Shown one piece after another: positions 36,085 through 46,844 of a stretch of DNA of 64,000 nucleotides; within the stretch, counting starts at the first letter, position 1; each line of letters starts with the position of its first letter. This DNA is from Melieria omissa (taxonomy: Eukaryota > Arthropoda > Insecta > Diptera > Ulidiidae). The position numbers and the translations under genes were made by a program. The DNA is taken from NCBI GenBank assembly GCA_963971225.1, contig OZ020267.1, positions 4,216,001 through 4,280,000 on the forward strand, in the 5' to 3' direction. The notes beneath the pieces are model-generated. The model saw only the letters and a list, made by a program, of their open reading frames with translations. It had not been told where the DNA came from and ran no database searches.

Positions 36085-36392
36085 AAAAAAAATACAAAAT
36101 TATCCCTTTTAGGTTTTATTTAACCATTTTTAAGAAACAGGGTGTTGATCAAACGCGCCCAATTCGTAGACTTCAATTAGAACACAAACTTTCCCTGATA
36201 TTGCTGCAAATTATTGGAATTTATTTTGGGGATAACAGTAAAATTTTTGTCATTTGCTTTGAATTCTCTTCTAAAAACATTATTTTGTTGGTGCCTACTT
36301 AAATGAAACTTATAAATCAATTATCTCTTTTGCTATAAGATGACAAATAGGTGTAGTTGCTCTTTGGGCAACTTTGGGGTCGAAAGGGTTAA
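36085..36392 (+). mobile_element. piggyBac-like repeat family A, copy 3 (5'-truncated)
   Basis: Shares AATACAAAATTATC, GATCAAACGCGCCCAATTCG, AACACAAACTTTCCCTGATA and GTTGGTGCCTACTT with the other copies. It ends in the intact terminus TTTGGGGTCGAAAGGG then TTAA (36389-36392). Confidence 0.8.
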
Positions 36393-37440
36393 TCATATAA
36401 GCCACAGAGTTGAAAAATGTTGTCAATTATTTTGACTATAGGAAGCTCCTATTTTCCAGCTCTCCGTATTTCCCTCTGACACTACCTCTGATAGTCAAAT
36501 AAATAAATTTAAAACTTAAAACAAATTTTTTTTTTATTTTGAAACAAGGTAATTCACATGTGACGTAAACAAAAAACAGCGAAAAACACACCAATAGTCG
36601 ATATAGTCAAATTTGGGAAATAAATCACCGGTGTTGTTACATGCGACAACAGCTGCCTCACAACAACGCTGCCGCACAACAGAGACGACAATAGAGTTGG
36701 CAAAAAAAAGAGCGAAAGCCAAACTGTCACAGCGTAATAAATTAAAATTATGCAAATACGAGATGACAAATAAAATGGCAAATAATTCACAAAAAGAAGC
36801 GGCAAAAAATCGAAAAATAAACCTGTGGCCACGCAATCTCGGCGGCGACACACAAACGTACACAGACCATTCGACCATCGTCCATTCGACAGAAATACCA
36901 GACATGTGCGTGGACTCACGCACAAGTACGCGCGCACACAGCACACAGCACACGTGTGAATGTGTCTGTCGGTCAAGAGGGGTGCGGCGACGAGAGCGAG
37001 TGTTAATTTTAGGCTTGAAAAAAAATTTAATGAATTTGAATAAATTGATGGCAAAAGATAAAAGGCACAAAAATCGAAGAAAGCAACAATGGGTGGGAGC
37101 GTCGACATCGAGCAGTATTGCTTTTTTCGATTTGTTCTGCCGCATGTAGTCAGAAATATTTATGTGAGAAATTTTCATATACAAATCGAATGTTTTTTTA
37201 AACTCAATGCACTTAAGATGTGGTTAGTAAGAAAAATTTTAGATAGACAAAAAAACAATGATGAATTGTAGGATCATTCCTCAGTACGTTTCTGAACAGA
37301 CTGATACCAACAATGGTATCATGAGTGTTCCCAGGAACAAATTTAGTGGGGAGTCTAGGCATCACTTTATTTAAAAATGCATAATATTGAAATTGAATAC
37401 AACAGAATATAGAGTTCTATATACTTTACATATGTGTCCA
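36393..37440. other. Intronic DNA with overlapping long frames; no gene called
   Basis: Both strands are open over 36534-37184 (178 codons plus, 216 and 184 minus). None shows a domain, and the composition is Lys/Arg/Thr-rich on one strand and Cys/Phe-rich on the other, so I treat it as non-coding. Confidence 0.4.
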
Positions 37441-38220
37441 TTAGACTGGAATTAGTGGACGATTTTTCGATTTCGATGCTCCGCAACCTCTCATTTTATG
37501 CGGTTTGGTAAAAAAGTGCATGAGTCAAAAGAAATTCGACAAACTGCTGCACAGCTGGTAAAAAGTTGCTCTTAGAGGGTTAAAATCTATGACGACCCCT
37601 CTAGTTTTCCTTACTGAACATTTCTTTCAAACATAGTCATCCCCTATCTCCAACCCTTAATGGGGCTCCCATACAAAATGGTCGTTTTTATAAAATGGGC
37701 TCCCATTGCTCCCAGGTTGCCTCCAGATGTATCAAATATATGACCGACACCCATTAATTTTTTCTTCCGAATGCTTCTTCCAAATATATCTACCCTTTAA
37801 CTCCAAGTCTTCAGGGGGCTGCCATACAAAATTGACCATTTTCTTTGCCATTGACTCCCCACTATTACATTAGTTAAGTAAGCCAGGAAACATTGTATCT
37901 CGGAAACTACTAAACCGATTTGAATGATTTATTTAACGATTAGCAACATTTTTGAGTATAAAAAATACAAAATTAATTAAGTTTCACAAATGTACCACCA
38001 GAGGGCGTCGCCCATACGATCGGATTTGTGACGTTGTCAACTTTGGGGTTTCTACAAAGGAAAAATCAAAATGTATTGCCGAAACCGCACTAACCTCCCT
38101 ACTTTGAATATAATTGCAATCGTATGTGAGTGTTAAGAAGAAATTATTAAATTTTTGTGAGAAAATGTGAATTTTTTATTCAGCCGGTATTGGAGTAAAA
38201 CTTTTTTTCTATGTCACAAG
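37441..38220. repeat. Unclassified repeat-like region with 153-bp duplication
   Basis: Two related units (about 37600-37750 and 37755-37900) share CATACAAAAT (37670 and 37823) and the preceding GGGGCT block. Downstream, TATCTCGGAAACTACTAAACC resembles a phrase I associate with dispersed insect repeats, but I cannot name the family. Confidence 0.4.
37995..38007 (+). promoter_or_regulatory. CTCF-consensus motif
   Basis: CCACCAGAGGGCG matches CCASYAGRKGGCR at all 13 positions. CTCF binds the same core in flies and is an insulator protein of the bithorax complex. A single site, inside a repeat-like region. Confidence 0.4.
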
Positions 38221-40400
38221 GCGCCATTATAGTCTCTGATGAGTTTCACGCCCCTTCCGACAGCATCGATGCCCTCTATTTCAATTCTGGCAATTTCTCT
38301 TTCTATTTCAATTCTGGATGTGATCTTTGGGAGAAAGAAAGATAAAGTTTTCACTTGATTTGATTTTGTTTTAAATTTTTCTGACCCACAAATTTTCCAC
38401 CTTCGTATACAAGTGACCCGTCTCTCGTCTTCTCTTTTTTCATAATTTCGTCATACCACGTTATCTTCCTACTTCAGCATCAAACCTCTGTATCTCAGTT
38501 ATTTTGTTAGAATCTACTTGTCCTTTGTTTTAGTCCTTTATAACCCAATTCATTCTTCCACAAACAAACTAATCATGACCACAACATTTCCCCATATTTA
38601 GCTAAATCATTATTTGAATATTTCCTATTAAACTAAACAAAGAAACATTTCTCTCAGTGCTACAAAAGCGAAACCATGATCGGTGATTCCAGCACATGTC
38701 CTGCTTGCTGCCAATAAACTAATTTGCAGTATCTCAATAGAGCAATTAAATGTTGTCCAAGTTGTTGGACAATGGCGCTGATGATGACAACACCAGCGTG
38801 TGTCGCTCGCTGTAGACAGCACAAACAAAAAATTACAAAAAAAAAATAACCGAAAACTAACAACGTCGTTTTGCCTAAGTGCTGTGGAGGCAGTCAGAGT
38901 ACATCAGAACCGACAAGAGTGTTGTTCATAGTTGGCGAGTTGAGGACATGGAGCCTTGCTGCCGGCGCCTAACATGTGTGTGCGCGCCTAAAACACTTCA
39001 ATTAACCTCAACTCACCACAACTCAACACACCTTCAATTGCTGCTGGATGCCGCCAGACTCACACTGGGCGCATTCACGCCTCACGAATGCAGTCAACCG
39101 AAATTGCCAAAGTGTGAAGGCCGAAAAGCCAGTCGACACTGAGTGCACGGAAACGGAAGTTTGCCACACAAACAAACAAACAAACAAGCACTCACACATT
39201 GGCTGGTGGAAGTGTGTTTTGTTGTTGTTGTTATTGTTGAGGCTGCCGTCGGGCCTAAACAAGTGCAATTTGTTAATTGCTGCCAAGTGTTTGCGTCTGT
39301 CGGTGTGCGGCGAGCGCCTGCAACTTCTGCAATAATTGTAGATATGCGTTTTGATGAGCCATTTCAGTGGCAGTGCGGCGCGTTCACTGGCAATGTGGCT
39401 AATTAAGTGCTCATTAGTTGCACAACGTGTGTGTGTGTGTTTCAGGCAACGCGCAAAACTTTCAGCAATAATTAGCGAAGCGTTTGGGTGCTCGGTAGTG
39501 TGTTGAAGGCACCAACAGGTGGTCAGAGCGCATCAAAGATAAATCTAACGCAACACTTTTTTACAGAATTTTTATTTTGTTTTATTGAATTTTCGCTTCG
39601 CTACATTGAATGAATTTTAATTGCCTTAGGCGGCGGCAATTGGCTTCGATTCGTTTGATCAGTGGCGTAAAGTTACTTAGATATGTTAGCATAAAAAAAC
39701 CCGCATGCTTTATTTTATTCTTGACCAATTTTCTAGTATATACACATAAGTATCTTTGCAGATTTCACCAGAACTTTACATTTGTTTTCGAATTTCAATA
39801 TTTGCTTTGAAATTTTCGCGCCAACGCATATTTATTATTAAAATTTTGCAATTTTTGTTTAGGTTTTCTTTTGTTTTCGACTGCAACCTGCAACACGTCA
39901 CTGTGTCAGCAGCGCCAGTCGGCTGCCGCCAAAATCAAAGGCGTTCTGTAGGCTGGCGGCCGCCTTGTACAGCGGCGCCAAAATTTATCAACAATTCCAC
40001 AATTTCAGCTACTTTACTGCGCATTATTCTGTTGTTATTGTTAGCTGCCTCGCTCTGTTTCGCTCCCTCTTGCGCCGTCGCTTACTTTGTGCTGGCTATT
40101 GGTTTGCCTGGTCTGACTAGTTATCTGCGTTTATGCGCTTTTCAATTCGTGCGTTCCACTGTCTCTCCATCCAGCCAATTCATTCAGTCATTCATTGCCT
40201 TCAGTCGCCCGCCGAGTGCGCTGTCCTTCCCTCTGCCTATCTTCCTATGTCTAAATACGCGCTTTGTCTGTGTTTTTGATTTTTTATATTCTTGTTTTAG
40301 CATTTGGCCCATTGTAGCGGCGATTTTTATGTTTAGCCGTTGGCAAAGAAGAAAGACAAAACCTGTTCAAGCATTCAAACAAAGTTATGGTACATGGCAG
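38221..40400. other. Intronic block, no gene
   Basis: A+T-rich to 38640, then G+C-richer with CAAA runs (39168-39188) and TG (39428-39441). The longest frame in the window (234 codons, 39756-40460 plus) is hydrophobic and Phe-rich, has no domain, and runs into a tandem duplication, so I do not call it. Confidence 0.45.
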
Positions 40401-40770
40401 AAAATTAACTTTGACACGTTTTTGGTTCTAAATAGTTGTGTTCGTTTCACTAGTTTGTGACTTAAAATATTTTTTTTTTATATTCATTTTACAAGTTTCG
40501 TTAAATTATCAAACTTTTTCATGGGATTTGTTGTGATATTTAATTGGAAAAAAATTAAGAAAATTAACTTTGACTTGTCTTTAGTTCTAAAAGTGGTGTT
40601 CGTTTCACTAATTTGTGATTTGAAAAAATATTTGTTAAATTTGTTTTATGTTTTTGCCAAAATTTGGTCAGTGTATTGCAAAAACTGTTATAGAAAATTA
40701 TTTTACAAGTATTTTTTACTTTTTCGTGGGTTTTGTTGTATTATTTAATTGGAAATTTTTCAGATTTTTT
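40401..40770. repeat. Tandem duplication, period about 159 bp
   Basis: AAAATTAACTTTGAC starts at 40401 and 40560. GTGTTCGTTTCACTARTTTGTGA, ATTTTACAAGT and TTTGTTGTRWTATTTAATTGG recur in both units. Confidence 0.85.
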
Positions 40771-40914
40771 TGTGTAATTTTTGTGTAGGAAAATTGTTCC
40801 TCACTGTCCGACTAATGAAAAATGGTTGCATTGGCTAACCTTCATTAGTTGGCTTTATCCTTTACACAGAGCAAAAATTACGAATATTTTTAATGAGTTG
40901 AATCTATCAAATTA

Positions 40915-41291
40915 CACCGTCCGACAAAAATTAAAAAAAAATGTCACACCGGAAAAAATCCATAAGTGCGTGAAACTAGAGACCAAATATAGTACTGCGT
41001 ACTCAGTTTTTAATTTCTACATCCTTTGTCCTTTTAAAAGGGCTTCAAAATTTTGAAGGGTATAAAAAATAAAAAAAATATAAAAAAGACTTTACCTCGT
41101 TAGAATATGGCGATATGTGAAAGAGGAAATGCCGAAGAATTTAAATAAAATTAATTTCTTATCTATTTGTAAAAAAAGGATACCAAAAAGGTCCTTTGAC
41201 AATTTTAGTCCTTTATATCCTTGAAAGTTTATATAGAATTTTCTTGAAAATTAAGTATGTTAAACCCAAAATCTCCTTGATCACGTGTCAA
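40915..41291 (-). mobile_element. CACCGTG-ended element, copy 4
   Basis: Begins CACCGTCCGACAAAAATT at 40915. It is the reverse complement of much of 33755-34222, with CTCGTTAGAATATGGCGATA and CTTGAAAGTTTATATAGAA especially close. Confidence 0.65.
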
Positions 41292-41310
41292 CATTTTGTT
41301 TAGCTGATTT

Positions 41311-41385
41311 CAAAAGTCTAGCGGGGAGTGAGCTGCCTTTTCAAACCAGAGGCTTCAGGTTTAATTCCAAGATCGGGCTGTTTAA
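41311..41385 (+). repeat. tRNA-like SINE head, diverged relative of 17198-17273
   Basis: AGTCTAGCGGGGAGTGAGCTGCCTT...GGTTTAATTCC...GATCGGGCTG aligns with the SINE head (AGTCCAGCGATTAGTGCGATGG...GATTCGATTCC...GCTCGGGCTG). No target duplication was seen. Confidence 0.5.
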
Positions 41386-42812
41386 AAAAACAAATTCATC
41401 CCATATTCACATTTCTCCTCTCATATATTTTTAAAAAGATATCAATATTTTTTAAAATAAATTTTACCCATTTGAGTTGATTTCAGATGTTGTGAATCAA
41501 ATACCATTTTCCATGTGCAAATATTGTCTTCCAATTCATGCTCTACTCTTCACATACTAACTGAACATTAAAAACCCATTTGATTGAAAATTTTAATTCA
41601 TATATTGAAAACTAATTATTGATGATTATTCTTTGCTGTTCAGGATTTCTCCCCAAAATAAAATCCTATGTGCGCCACTGCATATATCTAACATATACCT
41701 TATGTCTGAAATTTTGTTCTTCCTGAACCAAATTTATGTCGATTTCAAAATTTGCTATCGTCCTTCGATACACATAAAAACCATTTGCAATGTCTACAGA
41801 CATGATTTCAAAATGCGTAGACGAAACGTTCTACTACACAACAATTCCTCTCGACAAAAAACTTAACCACCAAACACACACATGTACAACGCACACATTG
41901 ATGTGGCAAAAATTTGCTCATACTAATCAATATTCGGCCATTAAAAAAAAACTGGCAAAAAGCCTGCCAATCAGACCAGCAGACGACTACTCGTATAACA
42001 TCAACAACACATTGGCTGACTGAATGCTTAGCAAGCAACGCCATAGAGAACATAAAAAACACAAACTGCACCAAGACGACAAGGACGAGAAATCTATATA
42101 TCTGTCGAAAATGGCCAACGTAAAATCCATTAGAAAATTAATAAGGAGAATAAATGCGGTTTGCCAATGGCGGTAAAAGCGCGGCAGACTGTTTGGTGCT
42201 GGGCGGCTGGGGCGCGGGGCTGACAGCGCGTAGAAATTACACTAATAGAACGAAATCAATTTATTTATTTATGCGGCAGAAGTTCAACGCACACAAAGCG
42301 TAGAAGGGAGAGCGGAGGTCCCTCAGGCAACTACACCCACAGTCACACATGCGATATGTATGTATTAGAGAGATACATATATATGTGTTTATAAATATGT
42401 GTGCATTAGAGTTTGAAGCGTGTGTCTAGCGTCGAGAAGTGCGTGTTGTAAATTTAAAAGCAGGAATTCGTTGTGATTTCGTCTCATGTTAGTTTAGTGT
42501 GTTTGTGTGTGTGTGCAGTTAATGGAATTGGTAAATGCCTCAAAGGAGCCAGCTACAAAGACAGCTCGATAAATTCAGTACGAGATTGTTAAAATAAATG
42601 TTTTTCTATAATAAAGCTTAAAAAATGGCAAATAGGCATTAAAAGTACAACAAACTGCAGGGGGAACTCATTTCTTATATGGCAAATACTTTCAATATTC
42701 TCATGTTTCATTACACTGATGAAGGACGCGTGGGGGTTGCTTGGTAAAAAATATAATAAGTTTAGAAGCAAACTTTCTTAGCAGCCTTTGGGGTGTTTGA
42801 GGGAAAGGTGCT
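41386..42812. other. Intronic DNA, no gene
   Basis: A+T-rich to about 41860, then mixed. A TA-type simple stretch lies at 42355-42400 and a TG stretch at 42496-42515. Confidence 0.45.
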
Positions 42813-43019
42813 ATGCAAGATCTTCACAGTGTTTGTACTAGCGATGAATATCGAATACGAATGAACAACGCGCTCTATGAGCTGTTTATTGACCATTTTT
42901 TAGTAGTTGGAAGTCAATGCCAACCAGGGAGACTCTGTCTCTGGTGGAAGGACCAAGTTGAAGATGCCCTTTCAGCTCTTGACGTGCCTTTTGAAGCAGG
43001 CCGTAACGAATTTTTATGA
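42813..43019 (+). pseudogene. Possible non-LTR retrotransposon 3' ORF remnant
   Basis: The frame contains GRLCLWWKDQVEDALSALDV, resembling the GRPxLRWxDQVxxDLxxLG block near the C-terminus of many insect LINE-type polyproteins. Only about 70 codons are open, and nothing upstream confirms it. Confidence 0.35.
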
Positions 43020-43734
43020 CCAGTTAAGTAATTAAACTTTCTTTTCATATCGTAAGCACAATAAAAAAACATTAATAATTTTTTTTTAGTTTTATTTACC
43101 AACGCAAATGTAGCCATGTTTAATTTGCGTGGCATGTAAATCATAGAAAATTGTGTATGCCACTTGTAGTGACAATCATTACAATGATTTAATTTTTTTC
43201 ATAAACAAATTTCTCATGTTAACATCACTGATTATAATTATATGAAAAAATTGTCATTAAGCCAAGCAAAAACATGTAATTAACAATGCCACTTGCCACA
43301 CAACTGAGCTCTCAATGATGCTCGAGTGCCACGAGGAGTCAATAGACAAACATAAAAATATTAAAATAAATTATTGAGTTTAATATTGTGCAATATTTAA
43401 TAAAGCAGCATATCAATACGGCATGGACAATTAAGTGTAGGGTATTTAATTAGTGCAATGTATCAGTAAAAAAAAGTTAAAAAGGACATAAAAATGAATG
43501 CATGTATTGGTGCCCAAAATTTGACTAGTGGGACAACGGTTTGATAAAAATGGATGATCAGACTATTTATAATTCTTTAGGTAAATATTTTTAGTTACAG
43601 TTTCGCTTAATTGCAACTAAAATAACTATTTCCTATTTCAGTAACTATTTCCTATATGAAAAATTTAAATACTAAGTAAGAAAATGGTCCTAAAGTTTAG
43701 ACTCCAACGGTTAGACTCCAACACATTTAGGAAA
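43020..43734. other. A+T-rich intronic stretch, nothing recognised
   Basis: No repeat partner or coding evidence. Confidence 0.4.
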
Positions 43735-44265
43735 GGACTTTCAAAATTCGGATCAGTTGAAAGGATTTTAATTCAAAGCTGACGTTAAATTTTATATTAA
43801 TTTACGAATTTCTTCAAAAGAACACAAAAAAAAACAAAGTTTTGTGTTTCGATCTTGAAGATCGGAAAGTCTATTCAAGCAGGAAGTTTACTTAAATTTT
43901 GTCTCAAAGTTGACGTCAAATTTTACATTAATTTATGAATTTCTTCAAAAAAACACAAAAATAATAAACAAGATTTTGTGTTTCAATCTTGAAGATCAGA
44001 AATTCGATTCAATTTCGAATTTTATTTCAAAGCCTACGTCAAATTTTACATTAATTTACAAATTTGTTCAAACAACACAAAACGAATAAACGAGGTTTTG
44101 TGTTTCGATCTTGAAAATCAGAAATTCGATTCAATTTCGAATTTTATTTCAAAGCTGACGTCAAATTTTACATTAATTTACGAATTTCTTCAAAACACAC
44201 AAAAAGAATAAACGAGGTTATGTGTTTAGATTTTGAAGATCAAATATTCGATTGCAATGTCCTAT
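43735..44265. repeat. Tandem repeat, 4 copies, period 122-131 bp
   Basis: GCTGACGTCAAATTTTACATTAATTTA recurs near 43780, 43911, 44034 and 44156, followed each time by CGAATTTCTTCAAA, an ACACAAAA stretch, TTTTGTGTTTCGATCTTGAAGATC and AAATTCGATTC. Later units are more alike than the first. Confidence 0.92.
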
Positions 44266-45880
44266 TCGAAAACTTAAAAAGTCAACATGACAATGTGAAT
44301 ACTAACTACAAATAATTTTTAATGCTTTATAAATTTTTTGACTGAATAAAATTGCGATTTCCTTTTACTACCTGGTCAGCTAACACACAATTTTCGCACC
44401 AAATTATTTCTACTCGACTGATAATTGCATTTTGTTATTGTTCCTAATTGCTTGCAGCAATTGTTGTTGTATTCCATTGATTTATTCAATGAGAGATTTG
44501 TTCATTCACACTTGCGTCTTCCGCCTCAGCTTCAACTACCAGTTGAACTTCGCGTGTCAGATGACATTTAGCTGCCGCCTACTGCATTTGTGTGTGTGTG
44601 TTTGTAATGTTTACGAGCATTTAGGCAAACTGATGTATGCAACAAAAGACTTAAACAGCTGTAACATGTTGTCAATTAGTTGTTGCAAGTGCAGATTGCA
44701 ACCAGCTAAGTGCAACAGCAGCATTTCGCTGTAGCAATCATGGTTGGCTGCTCGCCCGCGTTGCATGGCCGGCAGCAATAAAATGCAACTAGTGTGTGCA
44801 ACAACTGGTTTAGCAGACGATTTTCCCTATAGTATTGAATATATTTATTTATAAAAAATTTTATGGTTGACATGCACATGCAGCCTTGCAGCGGGTAATA
44901 CGTATGAATGCTTATTGGTTGCTTAAGTTGTAAGTCCAATTCACGCACAACATTTAAATATGTAATTAGGATAGTTAAAAGTTCGTTACCTCATTGGCCT
45001 CGTGGGCGACGATTTCATCTGCGGTGCAAACGCGACTTGACTTTCGTTTTGTGTCGAGTGAAAAATGCGCCAAAAACAAAAAACTTAACACGCATTCGCT
45101 AATCAACGGAAAATTCAAAAAAGCTTAACTTATGGTACGGAATCAAGGGGCCGGAGCGGGTGGCATTGGTTCTGAAGGGGGCGTGACTGAATGGTTTGTA
45201 TTATGTGCTTTTAGTGCTGCTTGATGTGTACGTGTGTGTGTATGTGTGTGTTAGAAATGCTCTGAATATGCATGGCTGCAGTGGTTTGGTGTGGAGTGTG
45301 GCAGGATGTGTGAGCTGTGTTGCTGTTGTTGTTGTTGTTGTTTGTGTGGACAGTACATTAATTTAGGTACGCAGCGCCAATATTCAAATGTTGCTTAAAT
45401 TTAAATTTTCATATGAAGCAATGTGAGCAACCAATTCGAAACGAAAAGATGGGGAAATGGCGCACAAAACGTAAAACAAGGTGTGGGAAAATATAAAAAA
45501 AATTATACGCTGATTTCAAAACTGATGTGGCGTACAAAAATCAAAAATAATACAAAAATAGTCATTGAAATTATAAAAAAAAAACAAGAACATCGAGAGC
45601 AAATTTCGAGACGCTCGACCAAAACGCCAATTTTCAAAACACAAAATCGAGCTCAATCGCTGGTCGGGGGAAGTTGGCTTATACAAAAAAATCGTGTACG
45701 GGTAATGCATATAAATATGACTTGCAAAGTATAAGAAAAATACAAAATAATATCAAAAACCAACGCGCCACACACACACGCGCACAGATGGTATCTGCGG
45801 TGAGTTGAGGCAACATGTCGTCGTGTGTGTGTGGTGAGTTGCAAACTAAAATATCAAATAATGTTTTTGATTTTGTCGGT
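44266..45880. other. Intron flank directly downstream of Ubx mII
   Basis: TG runs at 44589-44602 and 45231-45250, TTG runs at 45321-45345. No transposon relic was seen within about 1.6 kb of the exon on this side, so conserved splicing or regulatory sequence may lie here. Confidence 0.45.
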
Positions 45881-45886
45881 ACTTAC
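45881..45886 (-). promoter_or_regulatory. 5' splice donor of Ubx mII
   Basis: The minus strand reads TTAG then GTAAGT, a perfect match to the insect 5' splice-site consensus, directly after the 51-nt exon. Confidence 0.9.
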
Positions 45887-45937
45887 CTAACCAATCCGGT
45901 AGCAGAGAGCCCGCAAGAGATTCTGAGTATCTCTTAC
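45887..45937 (-). CDS. Ubx: Ubx microexon mII (51 nt, alternatively spliced Hox linker exon)
   Basis: Read on the minus strand, the exon starts GTAAGAGATAC and ends GGATTGGTTAG. The first two bases complete a Gly codon from the upstream exon. The next 16 codons give KRYSESLAGSLLPDWL, and the last G opens a Gly codon finished by the next exon. The length of 51 nt and the peptide match Drosophila Ubx microexon II as I know it. This segment lies in the linker between the YPWM motif and the homeodomain of the Ultrabithorax transcription factor, and is included or skipped in tissue-specific isoforms. The exon is preceded by a pyrimidine tract plus CAG and followed by GTAAGT. Its own first bases, GTAAGA, look like a 5' splice site, the known hallmark of Ubx microexons that are removed by re-splicing. 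No other exon of the gene was found here. The family call is very strong; which fly species is unknown. Confidence 0.95.
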   Translation of the reverse strand, partial: VRDTQNLLRALCYRIG

Positions 45938-45966
45938 CTGAAAAACGAGAAAGAGACACTTTTTAG
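45938..45966 (-). promoter_or_regulatory. 3' splice acceptor, pyrimidine tract and likely branch point of Ubx mII
   Basis: On the minus strand this reads CTAAAAAGTGTCTCTTTCTCG then TTTTTCAG just before the microexon. CTAAA (45962-45966) is a reasonable branch point about 25 nt upstream of the exon. The tract is followed directly by CAG and then by the exon's GTAAGA, so acceptor and potential donor are back to back. Confidence 0.85.
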
Positions 45967-46844
45967 TGGCCGCTAAGAAGACAGAAGTTTGAATAGTTGT
46001 ACATATAATTTAACTAAGGTTGTAATTTAAGCTTAAAGATGTTTAAATTATAGTTAATTTATATTTCATATGAGATAAGTACAAATACGAGATTTTGTGA
46101 AAAAAATAATAGAAAAATTCGTAAGAGTTTGCAATGCTGGTTGGTTTGCGAGTCTAAATTAATACGCGACTCCTGGCTCGATTCTGCGTCGTATCCAAGA
46201 TCAGCTAACTACAAATACGGAATTATCTAAACTTAAGTTTTGTATAAAAAAATCGGCAATGCAAGAGGTTTGAAATTCATATGAAAATCAAAAGTATCTC
46301 AGTAAAATGCTAAAAACACTGCACAACAAAATCAAATTTTGTTTAGGACATTTTAATACCAATTTTGATTAAGTTCGAAATAAACACTTAAACACATTTT
46401 CATTTTTGGCTTAATTCTGGCGTTCAAGTTAATTTCTGAGCTTTGATGTATTCAGAGACCTATAGTAGAATTTTATGGCGAATATTTTCGTGGTACATTT
46501 TGTCATAAAAAAGTCCTGTTTTACAGGACATTGTTGGCATTTTGGAAAAAAGGGTCAAATTTACCCATAAAAATGGGAGCTACAGGGTTAAAATATTGCA
46601 CAAAAATGTTCCTCGTAGTGTTTTACATTAAATTGCTGAACACATCATATACCTAAAATGTGATGATTACATGGTTTTCATATGCCGATTCACCATAAGA
46701 AGGTGCAAAAATGGGAAAACTTTGACACCCCTAAAAAAAATTCAGACGTAAACTTTCAAAACGCCGATACACATATATTTTTTTTAGTCCCCCCTACCAG
46801 AATCCGTTGTCAGAACCTTGTAATTTTTTTTTTGATGTGCAGTG
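45967..46844. other. Intron flank directly upstream of Ubx mII
   Basis: Short hairpins at 46512-46530 (TCCTG...CAGGA) and about 46554-46570. A piggyBac-like right end, CAGGGTTAA, near 46578-46588 has no visible left partner. TTTATGGC at 46472-46479. Confidence 0.4.

Larger units (their letters stand above)
1..45886 (-). other. Ubx: Ubx large intron between mII and the 3' homeobox exon (partial)
   Basis: Everything downstream of mII, in the direction of transcription, to the window edge. No homeodomain coding sequence was found in any frame, so the 3' exon must lie beyond position 1 and this intron exceeds 45.8 kb. In Drosophila the corresponding intron is also tens of kilobases long and contains the abx/bx regulatory regions. 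The intron call follows from mII; regulatory content is inferred. Confidence 0.85.

Noticed and set aside
36534..37184. Open frames of 178-216 codons overlapping on both strands
   Set aside because: No recognisable motif; composition-driven, with Lys/Thr on one strand and Cys/Phe on the other.
39756..40460. 234-codon plus-strand open frame, longest in the window
   Set aside because: Phe/Leu/Ser-rich with no domain or clear start context. Its end lies in a 159-bp tandem duplication, and its strand is opposite to Ubx.
46136..46205. GGCTCGATTC and GATCAGCT near Ubx mII, possibly another SINE head
   Set aside because: Only short similarity to the SINE at 17198; no tail or target duplication.
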